Shown: positions 1 to 9,141 of the stretch, in pieces
Layout: each line of letters starts with the position of its first letter
How positions within the stretch are numbered: position 1 is the first letter of the stretch
Assembly: GCA_044224605.1 (NCBI GenBank)
Contig: JBGAKC010000017.1
Span: forward strand, 30,479 to 94,478
Source of the DNA: UBA7672 sp044224605
Lineage (GTDB): Bacteria; Pseudomonadota; Alphaproteobacteria; Caulobacterales; Hyphomonadaceae
DNA: 64,000 nt
Direction of reading: 5' to 3'
Notes under the pieces: model-generated
What the model was told of the DNA's origin: nothing
Databases searched by the model: none
What the model saw: the letters and a program-made list of their open reading frames with translations, nothing else
Made by a program: the position numbers and the translations under genes

Positions 1-1017
1 GACGAGAAGATTCAGCTCCAGCAGTTCTACAAGCTGGTGAAGGACGAGAAGATCAAGCCGGAAGAGATCGATGAGAGCATCTCGGACCTCGCCCGCCAGT
101 ACAAGATGACTAAAGACCAGTTCATTGGCGCCGTGACGCAGGCGGGCATCCCGATCCAGTCGCTGCGCGACATGGAAGAAGCCAAGATCGCCTGGGGCGC
201 CCTGATCCGCGGCCGCTACTACAAGAACGTGCGCGTCTCGGAGCTTCGCATCGACGATATGCTCCACCGTATCCAGAACAGCCTCAACAAACCACAATAT
301 CACCTCGCGGAGATCTTCCTCTACGCACCCGACCAGGCCTCGCGGAACAACGCCCGCACGCGCGCCGAGGCGATCATCAAGAACGTGAATCAGGGCGCCG
401 ACTTCACAGCTCTCGCCCAGCAGTTCTCGGCCGCTCCGTCTGCCTCGGCCGGCGGCGATCTCAACTGGCTTTCCCCTGGCGACATGCGCCCCGAGATCGA
501 GGAAGCCGTCGCCAAGGCTGACAAGGTCCCGACGATCCTGCCGCCGATCGACAGCGAGGGCGGCATTTACATCATTGCTCTCACCGGTAAGCGCGAGCCG
601 ACCGACCCGAGCAAATCCATAATCTTCAACCTTGAGCAGGTCATCGCCCGCGGCGAAGGCGCCTCCGGTAAACTAGAGGCGCTGAAGGCCAAGGCGTCTA
701 AGTGCGCAGACATCAACAAGGCGCTTGAAGGCGTCGACGGCGTCACGCACACCCCGATGAAGGATGTCGGCCTGATGCAGATCTCGCCGGTCTACCGCAC
801 GCCGCTCGAAACACTCGAAGCCGACCAGTCAACCGGAATTCTCGATGTGTCGGACGGCGCGAAGATGATGTTCTTCGTTTGCGAGAAGAGGTCGGGCGAT
901 CCTGACCTTCCTTCGCGCGACGAGATCAAGGACCGGCTGTTCAACCAGGAGCTCTCCTTGGTCGCCGAACGCTATCTGCGCGATCTCAAGCGCGAGGCCA
1001 CGATCGTCCGGCGCTAG
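1..1017 (+). CDS. surA: SurA-type periplasmic peptidyl-prolyl isomerase, 5' truncated by window edge
   Basis: The reading frame is open from base 1, so the signal peptide and the start of the SurA N-terminal domain lie outside the window. What remains (about 338 residues) has the helical SurA_N segment with an MEEAKIAWGALIRGRYYKNV stretch, followed by one parvulin/PpiC domain (AEIFLYAP, then GADFTALAQQFS and GGDLNWLSPGDM). The role in this family is periplasmic chaperoning of outer-membrane proteins. It sits 3 bp before pdxA and ksgA, the classic lptD-surA-pdxA-ksgA order. That context supports SurA over other parvulins. Confidence 0.85.
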   Translation, partial: DEKIQLQQFYKLVKDEKIKPEEIDESISDLARQYKMTKDQFIGAVTQAGIPIQSLRDMEEAKIAWGALIRGRYYKNVRVSELRIDDMLHRIQNSLNKPQYHLAEIFLYAPDQASRNNARTRAEAIIKNVNQGADFTALAQQFSAAPSASAGGDLNWLSPGDMRPEIEEAVAKADKVPTILPPIDSEGGIYIIALTGKREPTDPSKSIIFNLEQVIARGEGASGKLEALKAKASKCADINKALEGVDGVTHTPMKDVGLMQISPVYRTPLETLEADQSTGILDVSDGAKMMFFVCEKRSGDPDLPSRDEIKDRLFNQELSLVAERYLRDLKREATIVRR

Positions 1018-1020
1018 GCC

Positions 1021-2046
1021 ATGGCGGCGTCTGATCTTCCGCTAGTCATGACGATGGGCGACCCCGCCGGGGTCGGCCCTGTCATCGCGTGGAAAGCCTG
1101 GCTCGCGCGCAAGCCCGGTCAGCGGCCGTTCTTTCTCATCGCAACGCGCGACGCCGTCGAGCAGGGGCTGCAAGCCCTGTCGCGTGACGCCCCCGCAGGC
1201 AAGGCGGCCTTCATCGAAGATCCGTCCGAGGCCGTCGCTGCCTTCCCGGACGCGTTTCCCGTTCTTGAAATCCCCGGCGCCGGCGCCCGTTCAGGCAAGC
1301 CGGATCCCTCCAACGCGCCAGCGATCATCGAGTCGATCCGGCTCGCCGTCGAACACACGCGCGCCGGCAAGGCGGCCGCCGTAGTCACCAATCCGATCGC
1401 CAAGGCGCTGCTCTATCGCGCGGGCTTCAAGCATCCGGGGCATACCGAATACCTCGCCGAGCTCGCCGCCGTGAAAGGAAAGGCGCCGCGCGCGGTGATG
1501 ATGCTCGTGGGCGGCGGCCTGCGCGTGGCGCTAGTCACGATCCACCAGCCGCTGGCGAAAGTGGTCAAGTCGCTCTCGACCAACCTGATCGCGGAAGTCG
1601 GCGTCATTGTACATAACGACCTCGTCCACGCCTTTGGCATGAAGGCTCCGCGCATCGGCCTTTGCGGCGTCAACCCGCACGCGGGCGAGGATGGCGAGAT
1701 CGGCCGGGAGGAAATCGAAATCATCAACCCGGCCGCCGTAAAGCTGCGCGCCAAGGGCATCAATATCAGCGATGCACGCCCCGGCGACACGGTGTTCCAC
1801 GAGGCTCGCGCCGGCCGTTTCGACGCGGTCATCGCGATGTATCACGATCAGGGTCTGATCCCCGTGAAGACGCTGGACATGTGGGGCGGCGTCAATGTCA
1901 CGCTCGGCCTGCCCTTCATCCGCACATCGCCCGACCACGGCGTCGCCTACGACATCGCCGCCTCGGGCGAAGCGAAACCCGAAAGCCTGATCGCTGCCCT
2001 CGCCCTCGCCGACCAGATGGCGCGCGACCGCGACGTCGCGCAATGA
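1021..2046 (+). CDS. pdxA: 4-hydroxythreonine-4-phosphate dehydrogenase
   Basis: This enzyme catalyses NAD-dependent oxidation of 4-phosphohydroxy-L-threonine in the DXP-dependent pyridoxal 5'-phosphate pathway, in the cytoplasm. The 341 residues match the usual family length. Visible family motifs are TMGDPAGVGPVI near the N terminus, HPGHTEYLAEL (metal ligand His), CGVNPHAGEDGEIGREE and YHDQGLIPVKTL (metal ligand His), and TSPDHGVAYDIA at the C terminus. The start lies 3 bp after the surA stop. The stop overlaps the ksgA start as ATGA, so the two are translationally coupled. Confidence 0.95.
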   Translation: MAASDLPLVMTMGDPAGVGPVIAWKAWLARKPGQRPFFLIATRDAVEQGLQALSRDAPAGKAAFIEDPSEAVAAFPDAFPVLEIPGAGARSGKPDPSNAPAIIESIRLAVEHTRAGKAAAVVTNPIAKALLYRAGFKHPGHTEYLAELAAVKGKAPRAVMMLVGGGLRVALVTIHQPLAKVVKSLSTNLIAEVGVIVHNDLVHAFGMKAPRIGLCGVNPHAGEDGEIGREEIEIINPAAVKLRAKGINISDARPGDTVFHEARAGRFDAVIAMYHDQGLIPVKTLDMWGGVNVTLGLPFIRTSPDHGVAYDIAASGEAKPESLIAALALADQMARDRDVAQ

Positions 2047-2858
2047 GCACGCCGCTTACGCCCGGCGCGGCGAAGAAATCCCTCGGCCAGCACTTTCTGT
2101 TCGATCCCTCGGTGCTCCGGCGTGTCGCCACCGCCGGCGGCAGCCTCGAAGGCAAGACCGTCATCGAAGTCGGCCCCGGCCCCGGCGGCCTCACCCGCGC
2201 ACTGCTGGAATCCGGCGCTGCAAAACTCATCGCTATCGAACTCGACGACCGCTTTGCCGAAGGCCTGCTCGCCTGGCCGGAGGCCCGCGCAGGTCGCCTC
2301 CACGTCCACAAGGGCGACGCCCGCGCCGCCGACATGGAAGCGCTGGTTGCAAACGCGGGCGGCACGCTTCCTGCGACGATCGTCGCCAACCTGCCCTACA
2401 ATGTCGGCACGCCCCTGCTGGTCAACTGGCTGAAGTCGGGAAGCTGGCGCGGCAGGATGGTGCTGATGTTCCAGAAGGAAGTCGCCCTCCGTATCTGCGC
2501 CGCGCCGGACGAAGACCATTACGGCCGCCTCGCCGTCCTCGCCCAGGCCGTCACCCGCCCCCGCATCGCGATCACGCTCCCGCCTGGCGCTTTCCGCCCC
2601 CCGCCCAAGGTCGACAGCGCCGTCGTCGTCCTCGACCCGCTCCCAGCGGATCATGCCTTTGCCAATCTCGACGCGCTTGAAGTCGTCGCCGCCGCCGCCT
2701 TCGGCCGGCGCCGCAAGATGCTGAGGGCTGCACTGAAGTCGCTGAACGGCGGTGTGGAAGCCCTGGAAGCCTCGGGCATCGATCCAACCCGCCGCGCCGA
2801 GACGCTAACCCAAGCCGAGTTCCGGAAGCTGGCGACGGCCTGGCGCGCGGCGCGTTAG
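2043..2858 (+). CDS. rsmA: 16S rRNA (adenine1518-N6/adenine1519-N6)-dimethyltransferase KsgA/RsmA
   Basis: KsgA dimethylates two adjacent adenines in the 3'-terminal helix 45 of 16S rRNA using SAM, a late step in small-subunit assembly. The 271-residue protein begins at the ATG overlapping the pdxA stop. The frame is open further upstream, but that part lies inside pdxA. Motifs: KSLGQHFL at the N terminus, SAM-binding VIEVGPGPGGLT, and catalytic NLPYNVGTPLL. The C-terminal helical domain carries the AFGRRRKMLRAALK block. The last 4 bp overlap the convergent gmk gene. Confidence 0.95.
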   Translation: MSTPLTPGAAKKSLGQHFLFDPSVLRRVATAGGSLEGKTVIEVGPGPGGLTRALLESGAAKLIAIELDDRFAEGLLAWPEARAGRLHVHKGDARAADMEALVANAGGTLPATIVANLPYNVGTPLLVNWLKSGSWRGRMVLMFQKEVALRICAAPDEDHYGRLAVLAQAVTRPRIAITLPPGAFRPPPKVDSAVVVLDPLPADHAFANLDALEVVAAAAFGRRRKMLRAALKSLNGGVEALEASGIDPTRRAETLTQAEFRKLATAWRAAR

Positions 2859-3559
2859 CCGCTCTCGCCCGTCGCGCTGCCGCTCTGCGTCTTGGTGGCG
2901 AGCCGCGCATCCTTCAGCAGCGTGTCCACCATGATGCCCAGCGAGGCTCGTACGCGCTTGTTGCGTTCGGTGATCAGGATCGACTTCAGCTCGGTGAACG
3001 CCGTATCGAGATTGTCGTTGACGATCGCGTAGTCGTATTCTCCCCAGCGCAGGATATCCTGCCCGGCGCCGTCCAGTCTCGACTGCACAGACTTCGCATC
3101 CGCCCCCGGGCGCCCTTCCAGCCGCTGCTTCAGCTGCGCGAGCGACGGCGGCAGGATGAAGACCGAGACCACGTCGCCCGGCCGGATCGTCTTCAGCGCC
3201 CGCGCGCCCTGCCAGTCGACGTCGAACACCACGTCCATGCCGGACACCAGCCGCGCCTCCACTTCGCTGCGCGGCGTGCCGTAGAAGTTCTTGAACACCT
3301 TCGCCCACTCCAGGAACTCGTCCCGGTCAATCATGTCATGGAACTGGTCGTTCGAGCGGAAGTGATAGTCGACGCCATCTTTCTCGCCCGGGCGCGGCTC
3401 GCGCGTCGTCGCCGAGATCGACAGCTCCACGCCCGGTATCTCCGAGATCACACGCCGACACAGCGTCGTCTTGCCCGCGCCAGACGGGCTCGAGATGACG
3501 AGCATGATCCCGCGCCGCGGCCGCACGCGCTGGGCGGGGGTGGCCTGGTCACTCGACAT
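2855..3559 (-). CDS. gmk: guanylate kinase
   Basis: Guanylate kinase phosphorylates GMP to GDP with ATP, essential for guanine nucleotide supply. The P-loop SSPSGAGKTTLCRR begins about residue 23. GMP-binding and lid features follow (STTREPRPGE, DGVDYHF, EFLEWAKVF, VVFDVDWQGAR). The length is 234 residues against about 205 to 220 typical, because of a short basic N-terminal extension. An internal Met at the RRGIM segment (residue 19) is another possible start. The gene overlaps the yicC-like stop by 11 bp, so it is probably the last gene of the fabD-to-gmk run. Confidence 0.95.
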   Translation of the reverse strand: MSSDQATPAQRVRPRRGIMLVISSPSGAGKTTLCRRVISEIPGVELSISATTREPRPGEKDGVDYHFRSNDQFHDMIDRDEFLEWAKVFKNFYGTPRSEVEARLVSGMDVVFDVDWQGARALKTIRPGDVVSVFILPPSLAQLKQRLEGRPGADAKSVQSRLDGAGQDILRWGEYDYAIVNDNLDTAFTELKSILITERNKRVRASLGIMVDTLLKDARLATKTQSGSATGESG

Positions 3560-4448
3560 TCTGAACCTGCTCCCGGAACTGGTCGATCACGGACTTTAGC
3601 GCCAATCCCGCATTCGTCAGCTCCAGGCTGGCGGATTTGGAACACAGCGTATTGGCCTCCCGGTTAAGCTCCTGACAGAGAAAGTCCAGCTTCCGACCGG
3701 CAGCCTCGCCTGCAGCCAGGATGCTGCGGGCCGTTCCGATGTGGGCGGACAGCCGGTCCAGCTCCTCCCGCACGTCGGCGCGTGTGGCCATGACCAGCAC
3801 TTCCTGGGCGATGCGGTCGGCATCCACCGAGGCGTCCTTGGCCAGATCATTGAGCCGCGCCCGGAACCGCTCCCGCACCAGTTCTGGCTGCCTCGCTGCG
3901 AACTCGCCCGACTGCGCCACCAGCTGCTCGATCTGCGCCAGCATCGCGGTGAATAGATGCAGGAGGCTCTCCCCCTCCTTGCCGCGCGCCGCCGCCAGCA
4001 TGTCGAGCGCGATCTCCAGCCCCGCCAGCAGATCCTTCGCTACCGTCTCATCAACTGACCCGCCAGTGCGTGAGATGCTCTTCATCACGCTCGGCGAGTT
4101 GATCAGCCCATCGAACCGCGCCGGTTGCACGCCGCCGCCCGCCCGCGCCCAGTGTCGCGACAGCCGCGCAAGCCGGGCCAGTTCGCGCGCATCGATCGCA
4201 CTGGCGCCCGCATCCCTGGTCCAGTCGATCTTCAGCTGGATCTGGAACGAGCCTCGCGAGAACCGTTCCTTCACGCGCCGCCGCGCCTCGAAGTCCACCG
4301 CCTCGCAGCCGGGCGGGAAGTTGGTGCGCAGGTCCACGGCCTTGCCGTTGACCGACCGCGCCTCCCACGCCCACGCGCCCCACGGCGCCTGTCCGTGCGC
4401 GCGTCCGAACCCCGTCATGCCCCGGATCATGCCCCGCCCCCCCGTCAT
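3549..4448 (-). CDS. YicC/YloC family endoribonuclease
   Basis: The N terminus IRGMTGFGRA and the C-terminal block NREANTLCSKSASLELTNAG are hallmarks of the YicC/DUF1732 family, whose members are metal-dependent RNases acting on small RNAs and mRNA. The length (299 residues) fits. Two starts are possible: the one given, and an ATG six codons downstream at 4430. The second has the G-rich run close upstream and gives the conventional MIRGMTGF N terminus, so 4430 is likely the true start. It lies between mltG and gmk, the usual alphaproteobacterial order. Confidence 0.9.
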   Translation of the reverse strand: MTGGRGMIRGMTGFGRAHGQAPWGAWAWEARSVNGKAVDLRTNFPPGCEAVDFEARRRVKERFSRGSFQIQLKIDWTRDAGASAIDARELARLARLSRHWARAGGGVQPARFDGLINSPSVMKSISRTGGSVDETVAKDLLAGLEIALDMLAAARGKEGESLLHLFTAMLAQIEQLVAQSGEFAARQPELVRERFRARLNDLAKDASVDADRIAQEVLVMATRADVREELDRLSAHIGTARSILAAGEAAGRKLDFLCQELNREANTLCSKSASLELTNAGLALKSVIDQFREQVQNVE

Positions 4449-4464
4449 CTTGGCAAGAGAGCGC

Positions 4465-5646
4465 TCATGGCTTCGGCTTGGCGCCGGCAGGAACAGGAGC
4501 CGGCTCCTTCGCGTCCCGCTGCTTCTCGATCTGCCGCCACCGCGTGACGTTGGCGTTGTGCTCGCCCAGCGTGGACGCGAACGCGTGCCCGCCCGTGCCG
4601 TCGGCGACGAAATAGATGTAGTCCGTCACCGCCGGCTGCAGCACGGCCTTGATGGACTCCTTGCCCGGATTGCAGATCGGCGTCTTGGGCAGGCCATCGA
4701 TCTGGTAGGTGTTCCACTCGGTCTTGTTGGCGATCTCGCTGACGCGGAGCCCGTGGCCCAGCGGCACGCCGCGCGTGATGCCATAGACGATCGTAGGATC
4801 GCTCTGCAGGCGCATGCCCTTGTTCAGCCGGTTGATGAACAGCGAAGCCACCTGCGGCCGCTCATGTGGCACGCCTGTCTCGTTCTCCACGATGGAAGCA
4901 AGGTTCACCGCCTCTTCCTTCGTCTTGAACGGCAGGCCCGATTGCCGGTTCGGCCACAGCTCGGCCAGCAGGTCCTGCTGCGCCTTGATCATCCGGTCGA
5001 TGACGGACTCGATCGTGTCGCCAGGCTGGACGGCGTAGTCGCCCGGCAGAAGCACGCCTTCCGCAGGCAAGGCCGGCGTTGGCCCCGCCAGCTTGATCGT
5101 GCGGCCCCATTTCGCGCGGAACTTCAGGCCTGCACGCTCGCCCGCGGGCAGCGCGTTGAAGGCGGCCTTTTGCGCGGCGATTTCCTCTTCGCTCGGGCGC
5201 CAGGCGGGATTGGTCGTATTCCATTCCGATGACTGGAGCAGGTTGAGGATCATCGCGCTGGTAAGTCCTTCCGGCACGACGACCACATAGTTCGTCGCTT
5301 TGCCCGACGAGAGCAGGTCGACGATCTGCTTCATGCTTGCGCCGGAGGGGATGTCGTATTCACCTGCCTTGAGCACCAGCTTCTTGGCGCCCGGCACAAA
5401 TTCCATAGCACGAACGGCAAGACGGAACTGGCCATCGTCGGCGATGGCGCCTGCCGCCTTGAGTTTTGCCGCGATAGTCTGTGCTGTCCCGCCTTTGGCG
5501 ACGATCACGGCGCGCGGTTTGCCGTCAGCCGTCGTGGGCCCGTCTGCCGTGTAGACGCCGTTGAGCCAAAACCAGCCGCCCGCGACGGCGGCGGCAGCGA
5601 TGACGATGAGCGCAACGAGAACGCCGACAAGCTTGCCCAAGCACAA
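4465..5646 (-). CDS. mltG: endolytic murein transglycosylase MltG
   Basis: MltG cleaves nascent glycan strands in the periplasm and sets glycan chain length. The 393-residue protein has an N-terminal membrane anchor (LVALIVIAAAAVAGGWFWL, residues about 10 to 28), a LysM-like region (GGTAQTIAAKLKAAG) and the YceG catalytic domain. The catalytic Glu is in LASIVENETGVPHE, followed by NRLNKGMRLQSDPT and YGITRG. The C terminus is extended and Pro/Lys-rich. It lies downstream of fabF, a conserved link between lipid and cell-wall synthesis genes. Confidence 0.95.
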   Translation of the reverse strand: MCLGKLVGVLVALIVIAAAAVAGGWFWLNGVYTADGPTTADGKPRAVIVAKGGTAQTIAAKLKAAGAIADDGQFRLAVRAMEFVPGAKKLVLKAGEYDIPSGASMKQIVDLLSSGKATNYVVVVPEGLTSAMILNLLQSSEWNTTNPAWRPSEEEIAAQKAAFNALPAGERAGLKFRAKWGRTIKLAGPTPALPAEGVLLPGDYAVQPGDTIESVIDRMIKAQQDLLAELWPNRQSGLPFKTKEEAVNLASIVENETGVPHERPQVASLFINRLNKGMRLQSDPTIVYGITRGVPLGHGLRVSEIANKTEWNTYQIDGLPKTPICNPGKESIKAVLQPAVTDYIYFVADGTGGHAFASTLGEHNANVTRWRQIEKQRDAKEPAPVPAGAKPKP

Positions 5647-5706
5647 ACTCCTAAGACCGCCCGCCCAGTCTTACGCTGCTTCGCCAGACTACAGTGTATT
5701 AGATGG

Positions 5707-6990
5707 CTAGTCCGCAGCCTTCATCACAAGTGCGGCGTTTGTGCCGCCGAACCCGAAGGAATTCGACAGTGCGGCCCGCACCTTCTTCTTCACCGCCTTG
5801 TGAGGCGTGAGGTCGATGGGGCTGTCGAACGACGGATTGTCGAGGTTCAACGTCGGCGGGATCACGCCGTCCCGAATGGCCAGCACGGAGAAGATCGCCT
5901 CGACCGAACCGGCCGCTCCGAGCAGGTGGCCGGTCGCGGACTTGGTTGACGACAGGTGCGTGGTCGACGCCGCATTGCCCAGCACGCGCGCCACGGCCCG
6001 CACTTCGATCTCGTCGCCCGCCGGCGTCGAGGTGCCGTGCGCGTTGACGTAATCGATCTCGGAGGCGTCGAGGCCCGAACGCTGCAGCGCCGTGCGCATC
6101 GCGCGCTCACCGCCATCGCCCGTCTCGTCCGGCGAGGTGATGTGGAACGCATCGCCCGTCAGGCCATAGCCCACGACTTCGGCGTAAATCTTCGCGCCGC
6201 GCTTCTTGGCGTGCTCATACTCTTCCAGCACAACCACGCCCGCGCCTTCGCCCATCACGAAGCCATCGCGGTCCTTGTCGTACGGTCGCGAAGCCTTGGT
6301 CGGCGTATCGTTGAAGCCCGTCGACATGGCGCGGCAGGCGATGAAGCCGGCATAGCCGATGCGGCAGATCGAGGCCTCCGCCCCGCCCGCCACCATCACG
6401 TCGGCATCGCCCCACTGGATCAGGCGCGCGCTGTCGCCGATCGCGTGCGCGCCCGTGGCGCAGGCCGTGACCACCGCATGGTTGGGCCCCTTCAAACCGT
6501 ACTTGATGGAAATCTGTCCCGACGCGAGGTTGATCAGCGCGCTGGGAATGAAGAACGGCGACACGCGCCGCGGTCCCTTCTCATGCAGCTCGACAGCAGT
6601 ATCCGCGATCGACTTGAGACCGCCGATGCCCGAACCGATCAGCACGCCGGTGCGGATCTTGTCTTCGTAGCTTTCCGGCTTCCAGCCCGAGTCCTCGATC
6701 GCCTCGTCAGCAGCGGCCATCCCGTACAGGATGAACTCATCGACGCGCCGCTGCTCTTTCGGCGACATCGTCTTTTCGGGATTGAAGCTGTCCGGGTCAT
6801 CGGCCTTGCCGCCGCCGCGTCCGCTGATCCAGGGAACCTGCCCGCCGATCTTGCAGGCGAGGTCCGAGGTGTCGAAAAGGTCAACGGACTTGAGGCCGGA
6901 CTCGCCAGCGATCAGCTTCTTCCACGATGCCTCACGGCCATTGGCCAGAGGCGTCACGAGTCCCATGCCGGTGATGACGACGCGCCGCAT
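5707..6990 (-). CDS. fabF: 3-oxoacyl-[acyl-carrier-protein] synthase II
   Basis: FabF performs the condensing step of type II fatty-acid elongation, joining malonyl-ACP to acyl-ACP. The length (427 residues) is slightly above E. coli FabF (413) because of a Gly/Lys-rich insertion near residues 55 to 75. The Cys-His-His triad is visible: Cys177 in VVTACATGAHAIG, His in NAHGTSTPAGD, and His in SATGHLLGAAGS, with the C-terminal NSFGFGGTNAAL loop. It is 30 bp downstream of acpP in the same direction. Confidence 0.97.
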   Translation of the reverse strand: MRRVVITGMGLVTPLANGREASWKKLIAGESGLKSVDLFDTSDLACKIGGQVPWISGRGGGKADDPDSFNPEKTMSPKEQRRVDEFILYGMAAADEAIEDSGWKPESYEDKIRTGVLIGSGIGGLKSIADTAVELHEKGPRRVSPFFIPSALINLASGQISIKYGLKGPNHAVVTACATGAHAIGDSARLIQWGDADVMVAGGAEASICRIGYAGFIACRAMSTGFNDTPTKASRPYDKDRDGFVMGEGAGVVVLEEYEHAKKRGAKIYAEVVGYGLTGDAFHITSPDETGDGGERAMRTALQRSGLDASEIDYVNAHGTSTPAGDEIEVRAVARVLGNAASTTHLSSTKSATGHLLGAAGSVEAIFSVLAIRDGVIPPTLNLDNPSFDSPIDLTPHKAVKKKVRAALSNSFGFGGTNAALVMKAAD

Positions 6991-7020
6991 GTGAGGAACT
7001 CCGGCCCGAAGGCGCGCCGG

Positions 7021-7254
7021 TTAGACGCGTTCCTTGATGAAGCGGACAGCGTCCCCGACCGTGCCGATCTGCTCTTGCACGTCGTCCGGGATCTCGATGC
7101 CGAACTCTTCCTCGAAGGCCATGACCAGCTCGACCAGGTCGAGCGAGTCGGCGCCGAGATCGTCGATGAAGCTGGCCTTCTCGTTGACTTTGTCGGCGTC
7201 AACTTCCAGGCGCTCGACCACGATTTTCTTCACGCGCTCGATGACGTCGGACAT
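7021..7254 (-). CDS. acpP: acyl carrier protein
   Basis: This 77-residue acidic protein carries growing acyl chains on a 4'-phosphopantetheine attached to Ser37 in the DDLGADSLDLVEL motif. The open frame extends 28 codons upstream, but the start at 7254 gives the conventional MSDVIERVKKIV N terminus and family length. It sits between fabG and fabF. The 105 bp before it could hold its own promoter, which is common because ACP is needed in excess. Confidence 0.97.
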   Translation of the reverse strand: MSDVIERVKKIVVERLEVDADKVNEKASFIDDLGADSLDLVELVMAFEEEFGIEIPDDVQEQIGTVGDAVRFIKERV

Positions 7255-7359
7255 CTGTATCCCTTCCAGTATCAGGGCCCTGCGGCCCAAAGAAACCTGC
7301 GTTGCGGCGCGGTAACACGCCTGTATTTGGTTGACCATAGCCCGCCGGAAAGGCCGGGC

Positions 7360-8097
7360 CTAGATCATGGCCATACCGCCATTAACGTGCAGGGTTTGGC
7401 CTGTCACGTAAGCGGATTCATCCGATGCGAGATAGAGCGCAGCGGCGGCAATGTCAGCCCCCGATCCCAGCCTTCCCGCCGGAATCCCCTTGAGAAGCGC
7501 CTCTTTCTGGTCGTCCTTGAGCACATCCGTCATCGGGGTCGCGATGAACCCCGGGGCGATGCAGTTCACGGTGATGTTCCGGCTGGCCACTTCCTGGGCG
7601 AGCGACTTGGTGAAGCCGATCATTCCGGCCTTGGACGCAGCATAATTCGTCTGGCCGGCGTTCCCGGTCACGCCCACCACTGAGGTGATTCCGATGATCC
7701 GGCCGTGGCGGCGCTTCATCATCCCCCGCATCGCCGCCCGGGAAAGCCGCATATAGGCGCCCAGGTTGACGTTGAGGACGGCATCCCAGTCCTCGTCCTT
7801 CATCCGCATCAGCAGACCATCCTTGGTGAGGCCGGCATTCGAGATGATGATGTCCAGCCCGCCGAGCGCCTCCTCGGCCTTGCCGACCAGCTCACCCGTC
7901 GCCACCGGGTCCGACAGGTTGCACGGCAGGATCACCGGCGAGCCGCCGATGTCCGCCGCCGCCTTCTCCAGCGCTTCGACCCGCGTGCCCGAAAGCGCGA
8001 CTTTCGCGCCCGCATCGCTGAGCGCCTTCGCGATCGCCCCGCCGATCCCGCCCGAAGCGCCGGTCACCAGCGCGAACCGTCCCGTGAGATTGAACAT
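7360..8097 (-). CDS. fabG: 3-oxoacyl-[acyl-carrier-protein] reductase
   Basis: FabG is an NADPH-dependent short-chain dehydrogenase reducing beta-ketoacyl-ACP in fatty-acid elongation. The 245 residues show the cofactor loop TGASGGIGGAIA, the NAG motif (IISNAGLTKDGL), the catalytic Ser in GITSVVG, the YAASKAG Tyr/Lys pair and the C-terminal TLHVNGGMAMI. It begins 9 bp after the fabD stop, so the two are surely co-transcribed. Context separates it from the many catabolic SDRs. Confidence 0.96.
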   Translation of the reverse strand: MFNLTGRFALVTGASGGIGGAIAKALSDAGAKVALSGTRVEALEKAAADIGGSPVILPCNLSDPVATGELVGKAEEALGGLDIIISNAGLTKDGLLMRMKDEDWDAVLNVNLGAYMRLSRAAMRGMMKRRHGRIIGITSVVGVTGNAGQTNYAASKAGMIGFTKSLAQEVASRNITVNCIAPGFIATPMTDVLKDDQKEALLKGIPAGRLGSGADIAAAALYLASDESAYVTGQTLHVNGGMAMI

Positions 8098-8106
8098 CGT
8101 CTTTTC

Positions 8107-9066
8107 CTAGCTGAGAGATTTCGCGAACGCTTCGAGATCCGCTGGCGTATTCAGCGCCACCGTCGCCGCCGCAGGCGCATTCCGCTTCACCATGCCCGAG
8201 AGCTGCTTGCCCGCGCCGGTCTCGACGAACGTCGTCACGCCGCCGCCACCTTGATCAAGACCGGTCGCCATCCACTGTACGCACTCGCGCCAGCGCACGC
8301 GCCCCGTCACCTGCTCGACCAGTAGCTTGCGAATCTCCGCCGGATCGCTCACCGGCCGCGCCGTCACGTTCGCCACCACCGGCACAACGGGCTTATTTAT
8401 CTTCGCCCCCGCCAGCGCCGCTTGCATCGCTGTCGCAGCAGGCGCCATCAGCGGCGAGTGGAACGGCGCCGACACTGGCAGCGAGATCGCTTTCACGCCT
8501 TTCGTCTTTGCCGCCGCAATTGCCGCCTCGACCCCGGCCTTCGCGCCGGAGATCACCACGTTGCCGACATTGTTGTCGTTCGCGACCACCACGACGCCTG
8601 CCGCCGAACCCTCGGCCGCAATGGCTTCCGCCACCTCGACATCCACCTTGCCGATCAGCGCCGCCATCGCGCCCTGGCCGACAGGCACGGCCGCCTGCAT
8701 CGCCTCGCCGCGCTTGCGCAGCAGCTTCGCTGCATCCGTCACTGACAGCGCCCCCGCCGCCGCCAGCGCCGAATACTCGCCCAGCGAATGCCCCGCCACG
8801 AACCTGGCCTGCGCAACCTTCACGCCGAACCCCGCCTCAAGCGCCCGCGCCGCCGCGAGGCTCACCGCCATCAGCGCCGGCTGCGCATTCGCCGTCAGGG
8901 TCAATGTCTCGATCGGCCCGCCCCAGATCAGGTCCGACAGCTTCTCGCCCAGCGCTGCGTCCACTTCATCGAACACGGCCTTCGCCGCCGGATACGCATC
9001 CGCCAGCTCCTTGCCCATGCCCACTGCCTGCGAGCCCTGGCCGGGGAAGATGAAAGAAAAAGACAT
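8107..9066 (-). CDS. fabD: malonyl-CoA:ACP transacylase
   Basis: FabD loads malonyl groups from CoA onto ACP to feed fatty-acid synthesis. The protein (319 residues) starts with the standard FIFPGQGSQAVGMG motif. The nucleophile is Ser94 in AGHSLGEYSALAAAG, and the catalytic His is in SAPFHSPLM. It is the first gene of the minus-strand fabD-fabG-acpP-fabF-mltG-yicC-gmk run, so its upstream region (after 9066) should hold the operon promoter. Confidence 0.97.
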   Translation of the reverse strand: MSFSFIFPGQGSQAVGMGKELADAYPAAKAVFDEVDAALGEKLSDLIWGGPIETLTLTANAQPALMAVSLAAARALEAGFGVKVAQARFVAGHSLGEYSALAAAGALSVTDAAKLLRKRGEAMQAAVPVGQGAMAALIGKVDVEVAEAIAAEGSAAGVVVVANDNNVGNVVISGAKAGVEAAIAAAKTKGVKAISLPVSAPFHSPLMAPAATAMQAALAGAKINKPVVPVVANVTARPVSDPAEIRKLLVEQVTGRVRWRECVQWMATGLDQGGGGVTTFVETGAGKQLSGMVKRNAPAAATVALNTPADLEAFAKSLS

Positions 9067-9141
9067 CGGAAGCCCCGAGAATCGAACGATCAGGCTTCCT
9101 AGGAACTAGCCCCTAGTGAAGCAAGTGACAGTGTCCGGCCC

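Noticed and set aside
5956..7683. 575-residue plus-strand frame across fabF, acpP and fabG
   Set aside because: It spans three certain genes in antisense; Arg/His/Asp-rich shadow sequence with no motif.
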